Source: Phoebastria nigripes | Lineage: Eukaryota; Chordata; Aves; Procellariiformes; Diomedeidae | NCBI GenBank assembly: GCA_035582835.1 | Contig: JAYKAV010000023.1 | Location: forward strand, 433,926-497,925 | DNA length: 64,000 nucleotides | Direction of reading: 5' to 3' | Shown: piece after piece, positions 26,723 to 38,400 of the stretch | Numbering within the stretch: the stretch's first letter is position 1 | How the letters are laid out: every line of letters begins with the position of its first letter | Translations under genes and position numbers: made by a program | Notes under the pieces: model-generated | Seen by the model: the letters and a program-made list of their open reading frames with translations, nothing else | Databases searched by the model: none | Told to the model about the DNA's origin: nothing

Positions 26723-28522
26723 ATTTTTGCATCGTAACAGCTGCCCTCAAACCCATTTTCATTAAAAAAACATTGAGACCAGCCTGACATGTCACAGATT
26801 CCTGTTGCATATTTTTTTCATTGCTTCTCCCAAATCAGACTATTGAGAAAATAACATTCACCATCTGAATATTTTGATTGCTAATGTGAGGAAAGGCAGG
26901 AAAATTTCCCTTCTGTTTTTATAGCAGGAAGATTTATCACAGCTTGCTAAATTCTGGAGTGATTAAGTCATATTAAAGACATAACTAAGACAAGTGTTTG
27001 ATTTCTGGCTTCTGAAGTTTTATACTTGGTTCAAGAACATGTTTTGATTTTGAATGTGCTAATATTTCTTCACTATAATACAAATATTGCTCTCCTTCCA
27101 CAATTGGTCGCAATGAAGTCAATAAAATATGCACAGAAGAAATGCAAGCAGCATTTGGCTCAATATAAAGATTGATAATGTAACCACCTAAAAAAAATGC
27201 TTTTTATCATCATAAGTCTCTCCTGGTTTTTTATAGTTTTCATTGAGCAAAACAATCCATCATACTTGAACTTCATGCATGTTCCTGAAGCCAACAGTTA
27301 GTACAAGTCAATTTTTAATTATGATATTTTTATAAAACCTACAATTTATTTCCTGATTTTGTAAAACACTTTAAACAGCAAGTCATATATATAAATTATA
27401 TAAATCTCAAGTGACCCCAAAGTCATTAATCTGACTGGATTTCACAGTGAAACATAATATAGCAATAACCCACTATGTCTCCATCTGACACCACAGAGCG
27501 GCAAAGATGGCTACAGTAGTGATGAACAATGGGAAATCTCAGTTTTGTTCTAGACTAGTGTGATTTTTAACTTTTTAAATAAAATGCCCATTGTGTTTAG
27601 AATACCTGTTGCACTCTCACATTTAGGGCCAAAGGAAAATGGGTCTCTTCACTCTGGAAAAGAGAATAAAAGATTATCATCTATAGCACTGTGCAAAGAG
27701 CAATGAACTCCTACTCCAAAATATTGAGCTTTACAGTCAGCCTGCCTGTGAACTTGTCCCCATCCCATTCCTACAGAAAACCACAGCAGATCCTGTTGTC
27801 GGCAGCAGAAGGAAATCTGCCCAGGAGGACTGAGAGGAACAGTCGCCTTTGGTAGCAGCAGCAACCTCATGCCAGTTTCCAGCAGCCCTTTCTGCTTTGA
27901 AGGAAAACCAAAAAAGTCTATTGTGCCAAACCCCTTCCCCATGGCTTTTTACTGCCACAGCCCAAAGGCTGCAGAGCTGCTAGAAAGGTATTTCTCCCAG
28001 CCTGTATGAAGCACAGACTCCCCATTCTCCTTTCCATCTCCCGTTACTGCTCCTTCCCCGGGGTGACCCCCCGGCGAGGGCTCCTGCAGCCTGTCTTGCC
28101 TCTCCAGACCCGACAGCTGTTTCTCTCAGTTAAGCCAGTTTGTGTCTGCCTCCTTTAAAACCTCTTTTTTGGTTTTCCAGCTGTTCTCCCTTTTGGTGGC
28201 CACCTCAGTCCTTTCCAGCTGTTATCTCTTTAGGCACAGCTGTGCTGGCTCCATCCTCATCTGCCGGCAGCAGCCTTCTGCCTTCCCTTCATTTGTGTGC
28301 GTGGACATCGCCTGTATCCTTGTGGACTTAATGCTGTTAAAATACCACTGAAGTATGTAAAGGATGAGAAGATGGCACAGGGACGAACGAGGATTTTTTT
28401 TTGCTCATGCACAGGAGAGAGAGTCACAGGATTTAGCTTGTATTCTTCACTAAAAAGAGTACTTCATTTGTCTTGATTTTTTTTTCTTTTAAAAGCAGGA
28501 TGTGGTTGTTGTCTGGGTTCCA

Positions 28523-28559
28523 GTCTACATGAACTAACATCAGCCAACTTCATGTAGAC
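28523..28559. repeat. Inverted repeat: 11-bp perfect arms, 15-nt loop
   Basis: GTCTACATGAA (28523-28533) pairs exactly with TTCATGTAGAC (28549-28559). The stem is too short to argue for a microRNA precursor. Confidence 0.85.
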
Positions 28560-29141
28560 CAAAAAGAAGAGGAACTATTAGAAGGCTGTTAGACCTTTCC
28601 AGCTTCTCTTGCTTTCTACGCCCTTTCTTTCACTTTATGAAAGTTTGCAGGAGACCAGCAGGGGAGAGGAAGCAACTGCAGCATTTTAGGATTTTTGCTA
28701 AAATGCAGTTGCAGAGTAGAGCAAGATGGCTTAAAAAAATCTGATTACTTTTTTACCTTTCCTAGGGGACAATTCCCACATGCTCCAATCTTTCTTCAGC
28801 ACTTGAAATGGTTTCTCTTCCTATTTACAGAGTAAGATATAGAGTCTGTACTTCAGTTCATATTTTTTGAACTTCAAATGCTCTTCTCCATATTAAAATA
28901 TCTCACGGGCAAATGCATATCCCTATTTATACTTCTTATATTAACCCAGTTACACGGTGGCAATAAAATTCCATAATAAGAAATAAGAGCTCTCATTGCA
29001 CATTTACAAAGCCCTCCAAAGAACAGAGGAAGAACAGACCGTAAGTCTCATAAATCCAGCTTAATTTATTCATAGTAAGAGTCTACAAATCAGACATTTT
29101 TATATTCCAGGATATTTATGATAAGATGATGAATGTATAAA

Positions 29142-29150
29142 CCCCCCCCC
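29142..29150. repeat. C9 run
   Basis: Nine consecutive C residues in an AT-rich setting. Confidence 0.85.
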
Positions 29151-32100
29151 AACAATAATTGAATAATTGATGATAAAATAACAAAATAGATAATAGTTTT
29201 CAAAATTTTTTTATCAAAAAGGGAAATATTGTAAACAATGATGTGGCCTGTAGACATTAAATCAAATCTGCAGTGGGTGAGGGCAAGAATAACATTTCAA
29301 AACTTTCAGAGCTCTCTGATCCCCTGAACCAGAACCTTCCAGCTTTGCTGCTTCAGTAGCTGCAGTAATATGCAGATATTTTCCCTTCATCAAATATACC
29401 CAAGTAACCTGTGGGAGAGATTCTATGCATCATACTCATTTTCAGTCTCCAGAAGGTTTTTCAGGTGTTACAGCCACAAGAGAAAGGGGGTGGTCTGCTA
29501 GAGCTGTCAGTCCAGCCAGCATGGTTCGAGGTATCTTTGGCTTTTTTCAGGCCACACAGAGGAGGACTTGTTTTGGTCACACCCAGGTTCTGAGAAGATA
29601 TACTGGAAAGAGGATTTGGCAAATGCCACCATGCAGAGCTCCTTCAGTTACATTATCAAAGCCCCTCCTGTACAAACCATGTCATTGCTCTTGCTCAGTC
29701 CAAGTCCCTTGCTATAGAGGCAGCCATCAAATCCATCTTAGAAATAGATATTTTGCCCAAGTCACCTAGATCTTTACTTTTCAGTAGGTAGAAATTCCCT
29801 ATTTTCCACCCCAAATATGTTCATAGATGTTGCTCCGAAAGCGGATGTTCTCACAATGTTCTTCCTTAGCCTACAGAGTTCCCTTCCCCGCTACGTACGT
29901 ATCAGCAACATGAAATGCATCCTCAGTCTCCCTTTTGCTAGGCTAAGCAAATTAATTTTAATCTTTACTTACAAAGCAAGCTCTTCATTCCCCTGATTAT
30001 CCTAATAGCCGTTCCTTCTGCTTGCACAAATCTGAACATGTACGCAGGGATCCAAACAAGGTCTATACAGTGGCATTAATTTAACTGTTGCTCTACTGTA
30101 TTTTCAGCACTGAAAGTAGCTTTTCACATTACAGTGGAAACAGTCACCTTGTGATCGGATAGTATATCCTTCTTTTATTGACCCAATTCTCAGGCTTGCT
30201 AATGTACTGCTCTGCCCTGGAAATATTCAAGTCTCATTTGTATGTGAACAGGACTTAAAAGGGTTTTTGGAGATAATTCTAGATAACAGTATATAAGACA
30301 TGTGCATACTCAATTCAATGGTATTTGGTAGAGAAAGGAGGAAAACGAAAGTGCAGCAACAAAGGAAATTCTGTGACTCAGCTAGAAAGGTAAAAAGCAG
30401 GAATCCAGTAAATATCAGTCTTTTGAGATAATAGCTTTCACTGTTCAGCTATTCTTCACCAGTTCCTTATCTAAAGCCTCTCTGGCACACACTGATGAGA
30501 GAGAATTCGACCCGCAGAGCCTCACAGGAGAAAGCGATGCACACTCTAGGCCCACTTTTCAGCCGCTTAATAATTATGAATGCTTTTGGTTGATCATATA
30601 GATTAGAAATCAAGCAAACAGGACTTTCCTACCTGGAAGGAAGGTTCTGATTTACAGTATTTCTGCTTATGGAACCTATTTCTCCTGTTCAAAATTGTTC
30701 AAGTGTGTGTCAAGGTCAATTTTCTGTGAGGGTAGAGTGGCCAACAATGCAAAATTCGTGCTTGCATGATTTTGTGTGATTATCAAATTCTCTTCCCGCT
30801 CTCAGGAACTCCCGCACAACCGATCATTTCTGCCTTGCTCTTTCCCATTTAAGTTGTTGTGAAACACTCCAAAAAATGTAAATGCAAATGCAGATCAGCC
30901 TGCTTCCTGCCTGACAGCAGCTTACAAAACTGGTGATGAATCTCTTCACAGTTCTGCCTTTTTTTTTTCCCGGGCATCCTGGTGAGTCTATCTTTCTCTA
31001 GGAAAGATAAGGCATCCAGCCTGGTTTGTTAAAAGTCAGCCTAGCGAGTAACACACAGCACCACCAAAGCCCATGTGTTTTTCCTGCCTCCACCTCCCAG
31101 AAGAACATGTCATCTACACGTCTAGGAGGGACCNATCCTATCTCGTTTTTCTTAGTCACAGAGGGCTTTTATAAAAACAGAAGGCGCTGCGTGGGGCTTG
31201 AAGAAGCAGGACAGCAATCCCATAGCCTGGATGGCCTCAGCAGCTGCCACAGTCCCCTGCCCCTTGCTGTGCATGAAATACAGGGAAGTCGGGCAAAATA
31301 TAGACATGTTGGAATCAAATGGCCTTTTTCTAGAGTGAAAGGGACAAGTACTTAGATACCAATTTTATCCAAGACCTGTAGGAGAAGATGACTTATTGCT
31401 GTCTGGTGTCTGCAGAGAGCCACAGTCTCGCTCTCACTCAGCCTAATGACGCACTGGCGTTCACGCTTTGTTTCAGTCTTCAGCAAGCATTCGCAATTAA
31501 CGTAAGGAGGGTAATACTTATGTATTGGTTTGTGTATTTGACTTGAAGAGACAGATGAATAAAACTAAATAAATGTCAACTGTTAGACCATGGGACTTAA
31601 TGTGGTTTTGGAAACAGGCAACGGAAGTTTTAACTGCATAGAGAAAGATTTACAGATCATTGGGATCACTTCCATCTGATGCTAATGACTGTGGTTTCCC
31701 AAATCAAACTCCAGAATTTACAGCCAGGCCTAGCACCCATTTTGCTTAGATCACTTCTTACGAGCAGTAATGACCAGTAATGAAACAGCCAAAAGCCCAG
31801 GTGGCTCTCCTGCAAATGTACATTTTAGAGCCTTGAGACCAGATCCTGCAGCTGCCAGCTTCACCCTGTGAAAACCATTAGCAGCTGGCTTCACGTCTAG
31901 AAAAAGAAAATGAAATATGCTGCATTTTCACGGCCATCAATCAGCAGATGCAGTGCCAGGAAAGCTTCATAATGATGTAGATATTGCCAATTGACTTTGC
32001 AAAAAAAACGTTCTTTTCAGGAGAGAAACATGTAGGCAAAAAACAAGAGATGATCTCAGCGTACACTTGTGTGCATGCGGTAGTGATCCTTTTCTTATTC

Positions 32101-34429
32101 AGACGGGAGGGGACTGAGACCAGAAAGCACCTCCCCTGCCAGCGCTCACCCTTGTACCTAAGGGCGGCAGCGGGAGCAGGAGAGCGCATTTCTCAGCACC
32201 CTTCTGCATTACCTCCCTGGAACCGTGGCAGCGGGCTCATCCCCAACCTTACATGATTAGATGAGTGACTTTGCTTGCCTTGCTGAGCGTTCTGTTATTC
32301 TTACCGAGAAGAAAGTTCTGAGAGCAGAAGACCTTAAAATGAAAAATAAAGTTGGAAACCTTAGAGTTACATAACGGATGCAAGTGAACACGGTGGGGAG
32401 CAATGCAAAAGTATTAATGAACAAAATGTTACTTTTTGGGTTTGGTTGCTTTTTTTCTTAATGTTCTGCAAAATGACTGAAAGCTATCAGCAGCATCGCT
32501 GCTCTTAAATGTTGTGTTTCCAAAGATTTGTCTGCATGTACCCCTTTTTATTATCTTTACTGACTTCCTGACAGAGATACTGAAATGTCTGGCATGACTC
32601 ACGCTGTGAGCAATCCTTTTATGAGAACTGAATGAAAACAGGCTGATAACAAGGGTGATTTCATTAAAAAAAACCACCCAGGTAACTGGTTACATAGGAT
32701 GTTACTGAAATTATGCATGCAGAACTCTAGCGCTATCATATTGTTTTAGATCATGTTTTCCATGGCGCAGAAGAAAGTATCTTTGTCAGCTCAGTGGAGA
32801 AAGGTTGGAGATGATTGAAGTAAAACAGCAGGAGGAGGCTGATATGATTAAGTCACATAGTCAACTGCCCATGTATAACACAGTAATGGAGGTGAAAGTA
32901 GAGGGCAAACTAAAATTAAGTCAAAAGGACACAGGAGACAAAAGGCTACACATACAGGACAAGGAGAGGATGTGCAATGAGCTGATTTGTACAGCAGGCA
33001 GAGTGCAAAAATTTCATGCCCCATGTTTAGAAATTTCCTGTTAATATTGAGGCAAATGCTGTACTAACTAGTGCTGGAATGGACAGTCTGTTTAGCGAGC
33101 ATGCATGGAGAGAGGCACGTTTAATTAATTTTACAGTCGTGGGCAGAGAGGTCAGATGACAGCCTGTGAGTAAAATCCCCAGCAGCCAGATTGGACAACA
33201 GGAGAAAAAAAAGAGTATTTGGGAGAAAACCGGGGTCANCTCTGGACCCACTCTGGTGATTGTTCACACCTCTTCAGCAGAAAATAAGGTCTTAATTTTG
33301 CTACAAGCCACCAGGTAAGAATATCATTATTGTAGGAAATCTTGGTTGCTACAAAGACAACATAGTCTACTTTAAATTGTTCCCTCTGGGTAGAGCAATG
33401 CTAGATAAAAGTCACAAAACAGCTGGTCATATGAACCATAGGGCAACCGGGGTATCAGCACCATAGTGCTCTCCAAGGAAGAAATGATCATAAAAAGTCA
33501 TTAGAAACTTCTGCAGTTTGGTGCAGAGGCTGCTGTGGGTCACATCATATCAGGTTGTCATGTGGTCCCCAGTAATCTCAAGCAAATATGCTGGGGGAAC
33601 AGAAAGCTTGCAAAGATTACTTTTGCTAGTCATCTTCATGCTATTCAGTGCTATTTCAGTTTTTCGTGGTGCTTTTTCGGCTTGAGGCCTGAGTTCACTT
33701 CAGAATAATTTCCATTGACATTTTACATCATTACGTACACTCACAGAGAGTTGTGCGAGTCACAGTTACCATCTCCAAATGTTTCCAGAAGACAGTAAGA
33801 CTGCCTGGTACAATCATGCAGTCATCAGACACTGCAGAAGGGGGTGCTAGAAATTCCTATAAATTTATGTAATCACTAAAAGCGTATAATTCTCTCCATC
33901 TGTGGATAAGAAACTACAAAAACAGAGAACAGTAACAGGATGCTAGTTATGATCCCAGGCAGGAGTGAAAGATCTAACTTCTTCCGAGGCGAGGAAGCAC
34001 TCAGTGCCTTGAAGAAGCCGACAGGACACTACCCAGCACTTGGGGCAGAGCAAATATTTCACCTTCCATCTATCAACACACAGAGTTGTGATGGGAAGCG
34101 CTCACAAACCAGGAAACCCCAGAGCTAAGGTTTTTTGTGCTGCCTTAATTTGCTCCTTGTGCTTGCAAATTCTAATCCAGTCTCTGTGGCATGACCACGC
34201 ACTGATTTGCTCGAGGACTGGCGCTTCCTTCAGTGCCCAGGATAGATGGCACTCCATTACCAAGCAGTGAGCCAGTATTTCATGTCGTTCTTATTTGTGA
34301 ACACGTGGCTTTAATGCGTGTATGCCACAAAGTAGCAAAAAACATCTTAGAAGTGCCATTCATTTCCTGATAGGCTTTTTCCTTCTTTATTATAGTAACT
34401 GGGTGCTTAATGCACAGTCATTAATTTAC

Positions 34430-34477
34430 TTTCACAGCCTTTGTGGGGTGAAGGGCAGATATTATTAATGTTATCAA
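34430..34477 (-). repeat. Possible MIR fragment abutting the old CR1
   Basis: TTTGTGGGGTGAAGGGCAGATATTATTA-like sequence resembles the antisense 3' part of MIR (CTGTGGGGTAGGTATTATTATCCC). It is short, and it ends where the CR1 remnant starts, so it may be coincidence. Confidence 0.3.
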
Positions 34478-35460
34478 GGCAAAGGAAAGTAGCGCAGGTC
34501 CGTTAACAGGGGAGGAGAGCAGGTAAAATGGCATAGGGAATACAGATNCATTCGAAGTCTTTGTTGCTTCAGTCTTCTCAGAGAAATTTAATTACAATCA
34601 GATACTTAGCACAGTTAATTCCAAGATGGTAATAGGAACACAAGGCACAAAAAGAAGAGAGACAGCTAAAAATAGGTATATCCAGGTTGTCAGTAACTGC
34701 TGAATCCACCTTGAGTAATAGCCAAATCATTATTTGAATCATTAAAAATTATCTTCAAAAACTTATGGACAACCTCTGAGATCCAAAGAAGGACAAAGAC
34801 AGAAGCACAAATTCAGTACTTAACATCAAAAAGTGAAGCAAGGATGATTTAAGAACCTACAAACCAGCCAGACTACCTTCAATGCAGGTTCCTAATGACT
34901 CGCAACTTGCAGAGTTATTAGGAAAAATTAAGAAGAATAGAATTTGTTACTGAGGGTAGTGCACATAAAGCACAGCAACTCGTTAGACCTGTGCACTTGG
35001 ACTTCAGAGGCCACAGCTGGAGTACTATGTCTAATTTTGATCATCATACTTAAATAAACCTGGACAAACTAGAGGCAGTTCAAAAAGGGAGCAGCAAAGC
35101 TAACGAGGGGCCTGGAAATGTGACCTGCAAGGAAAGTTAAAAGAAAAGGCTTATCTTAGAGAAGAGAGCACTGAAAGGGGTTGTGTTTAGTCTTCTAACA
35201 TGGGGAGTAGAGAAGGCAGCGGTTGGTTATTCCGCATATCCACGGACAGCAGAGGAGGAGGGAGACCAGCCTGACCTCGGCACAGGCGAAGGCTGGACAC
35301 TTTCTAACCATGAGAGAGTTAAGTGGTGGGACACCTTGTCTGGGGAGATCGGTGTCCGCAAAACTCCCTTCACCTGGAGCTGAGAAGGGGATAGGCAAAC
35401 CCCACAGGTGGGTGGCTTAGCAATATTAAATCCTGCCTCAGAAAAGGGGAAAATAAGGTG
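34478..35460 (+). mobile_element. Old CR1 LINE fragment (late ORF2 and 3' region), internally deleted
   Basis: The order of recognisable blocks follows archosaur/reptile CR1 consensus from memory. First comes the tract with GTTGCTTCAGTCTTCTCAGA (34562 on). Next are TTATTTGAATCATTAAAAAT (34730 on) and the block around ACAAACCAGCCAGACTACCT (34859 on), which corresponds to the reverse-transcriptase coding region. The sequence then jumps to GGAGTACTATGTCTAATTTT (35019 on), GGCCTGGAAATGTGACCTGC (35109 on), TTATCTTAGAGAAGAGAGCA (35151 on), TCCGCATATCCACGGACAGC (35231 on) and finally TAGCAATATTAAATCCTGCC (35419 on), just short of the usual 3' tail. A large part of the reverse-transcriptase region is missing between about 34915 and 34990. 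All frames are broken; it is inactive and ancient. The boundaries are approximate. Confidence 0.8.
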
Positions 35461-38400
35461 ATGGGAAAAAGCTGGCATGGATTATTAAGAACAATTGCAC
35501 CGTATGAGCCCATTTCCTTCTCTGACAGCGTTACTGGTCTAGNGAGTAAAAAGCAAGTGTGAGGTGTGATGTATCCTGACTTCACCAGCATCTCCAGGCC
35601 AACAAGTTAATGGTTTCAGAGAGAGGGAAATGGGGCTAAAAGTGATCTCTGAACCCAGAGCTGCCCAAAGGGGAGCCAGGTACGGAGCTGCTCTCCCCTT
35701 CCATGAAAAGTACAGACACCTTTTTTTCCCACTCTTTCACACTGGAATGAAACAAAACTGCTTTGAAATGTTTAGTAAAAGCACTTAGAAAGAGAGGGAA
35801 AGGGAGAAAGATCCTCTTCTTCCCCTCTCCCACCCCAGCGATCCCCTAATAGCCGTCGGCCCAGGAGATAACAGCATTGATTTGGGAAGTTTTGCTCAGG
35901 CAGACCTAGAGCAGAGCCTGAGCCTCTCATTTTGCAGTTTCTCATGTGCTTTGATTATTCCAAAGCACAGAGCTTCCTCCCTTTTCTTTTCTCCCTTTTT
36001 TTCCTCCAGCAATTCCGTACTAAAAATCACACAACGATAACTTCAATGGAAAAACACACTTCTGTGAAAATCTCAGCTGTGGCAAGTCAACATTTTCCAA
36101 CAGAAAAATTTTTCATCAGAAAGCTCGCAGCCAGNTCCGACATCGAGATTTCAGTAGCAGCTAAGCTTTAAGTGCCTCATATTTCTGCATATCAGGGTCG
36201 TCAGTCAGGCACCCAGAAAACGAGGAGCATAAAAGTAATAATCACCTTTGACATGGCTGGAGTGACTTATCCGGTGTGACACAGGCCCCCGTGGCAGCCG
36301 TATCAATCACCTCCTCAGGGCAGCATTCTGGGACTATTTTTTTTCTCCAAAACATCAATACTAGCTAACATTTTTTAAACACTGTCGTCCATTTCAGTCA
36401 ATCTTATTCTTCATAATTTCAGTCTCTTTCTATTGGGAAATTTGGAGTGTATTTCATAGTATGAAGTGTCAAGAGAACAACTGCATCAAGGAACAACATC
36501 CTTTTCCTTGCCACTTATATTTGTTTGTCTGAGAAATATGTGCAGTAGCAAAATATACACATCCACCCAAGCAAGAGACTAAGTAACAGTTCTGATGCAC
36601 CACCACATACTAAGCATCTCTTAGACATACTAAAAAATTTAACATTCAAAATCTCTGCATGATCAGAGATCAGATTTTTGGGTAGTTTGATCTTGCTACT
36701 CAACCTTCTACTCATTTTTTTCCTCCTTCACAACAGTTGGATTATTTAGATAAAATCTTCATGGGTAAAGCTTCTGCTTTTCTAGCTTATCCATGCAATT
36801 GCCTTAACTCATTTATATGCAATAATCTCACAAAGAGCTTATACTTTTCACTTTTATCAGCCAAAAAGCATACTGGCATTAACATATGGTATCTCACACT
36901 ATTCGCTTTATATTGATTCCAAATACTCAGGGGCAAGTTGTTAGCAGACAGAGAGTAAAACAAGCATGTAAAATCCATGCCAAGCCTTAAGTAGACAAGG
37001 GTGTGAACAAACCCCGCCTTGTTGTTGAGCAACAGGGGACTGCTCAGAGCCCTCTCCTCAGGGCGAGCAGATATTCCCCTGGAGCCGCACCTGAGGCCCC
37101 GAGCAAAAGAATTTGCAAAGTTTTTAGGGAATTTCTGGGAGCTGCTCAGAAAGATAAGTTCTGCTTCAAACCAATACACTCTGCTAAGAGCACAGACCAA
37201 GCAATGGTAACGTCTCTAAATTCACAAATGTTATCCCACATGTGGAAAATGGGATTGTGTATAATCCGTGGTCTACGTTGTTGAATGCGGGTGGATTACA
37301 TGATTACATGACCTTCCCCAGTACTTTCCTGCCCTATTTGATTTGACCTTCTATTGCATTGCCCAAGCGTCCCGTAGTTCCTTGATCCTGGCCCGGGCTA
37401 GACCTCAGGGACAGGCAGTCTGTTTTCCCCAATGTGTTTCTCTCTTTCTCCTTCCAGCAAGGTTTTGTCCCATAGACAGGGATTTTTTCCCCTGTCAGTG
37501 TAAGAGGGGCTAACTCAGCTGTAGTGTTCATTTTACTTGGGCCAGAAGAAATGATTAATTGTTTTGTTTATTCTCTTTAATCTTAACATTATTTGTTAAC
37601 AGCTCCAACTCCTACTTGGTCTGGCAGAAAAAAATCAACTCTTATTTTAGCTATTATACATATATATACTTATCTTATAAAAAGGCTGAAAAGCAGACTC
37701 TTCCACTGTCTCCATATATACCATATGCACACAAATATGATCACATCTCAGTTCTTTAGATCCTATTCTCATGGGAAAGGAGACTTACCCTAAAGACTAT
37801 TTGCAGAGCCTTTTGCAAAGAGAGGGACTGCCATTTCTCATTAAATCACAGCCAAAATAACCTGCTGCTGTACGAAATCTTTGAAAGGATTTTGGCTATG
37901 AAAAATTAATGCAAATTATTATTGCAAATAAGATTCAATCTGTATAAAAATCCATGTCATTGTTGGCATATACCCATGAAGTTCATGGATGAGCCTAAGA
38001 AAAGGTTTGCCTTGAAAGAGAAAAGGTCATTTTTCCTACCTTAGAAGAGGATTTTAAATGATGGGACACATTCCAAGAATAGGTCTGAGAAGAAAACATG
38101 AAAGCTGCAATCCTATGATCAGAGTGATGATGTTTTTGGTCCCTGATTAAAGAGATATATTCAGCTTTGATGTACTCTTTGTAGTCAAGGAGTCATAATG
38201 AATAAGTAACACATATCAATAAATGAGTTTGAGAGAAATACAGAAATTAACTGGTTCAGATGACCACTTCAAGTCAGACCTATACTGTATTATCCATATC
38301 AGTGATTGATACCCTAATGGCCGATCAGTCTGGCAACATGAATAAATTTACATCATGGCTAGGAAGAATTGCAACCTAATAGGATGCAAAATTTAGGAAG

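Larger units (their letters stand above)
14490..34477 (+). other. VWDE: VWDE intron 1, proximal half
   Basis: This is non-coding sequence following the GTAAGG donor. It contains an A/T near-palindrome (14762-14787), an antisense MIR (18303-18432), a 22-bp tandem duplication (20536-20579), an (A5T)n tract (23242-23264), ancient repeat fragments (about 24780-24830 and 26655-26722) and an 11-bp-arm hairpin (28523-28559). Overlapping open frames on both strands at about 25970-26500 are compositional. I see no exon that would fit the phase 1 junction better than exon 1. Confidence 0.75.

Noticed and set aside
28523..28559. Hairpin considered as a microRNA precursor.
   Set aside because: An 11-bp stem with a 15-nt loop is far shorter than the ~30-bp stem needed.
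32805..33044. 79-codon + strand frame rich in Glu/Lys/Asp that looks superficially protein-like.
   Set aside because: A-rich composition explains the amino acids; no recognisable family, no splice sites in matching positions.
36085..36125. CATTTTCCAACAGAAAAATT-type sequence resembling AT-rich reptile repeats.
   Set aside because: Too short and too low in complexity to separate from chance.
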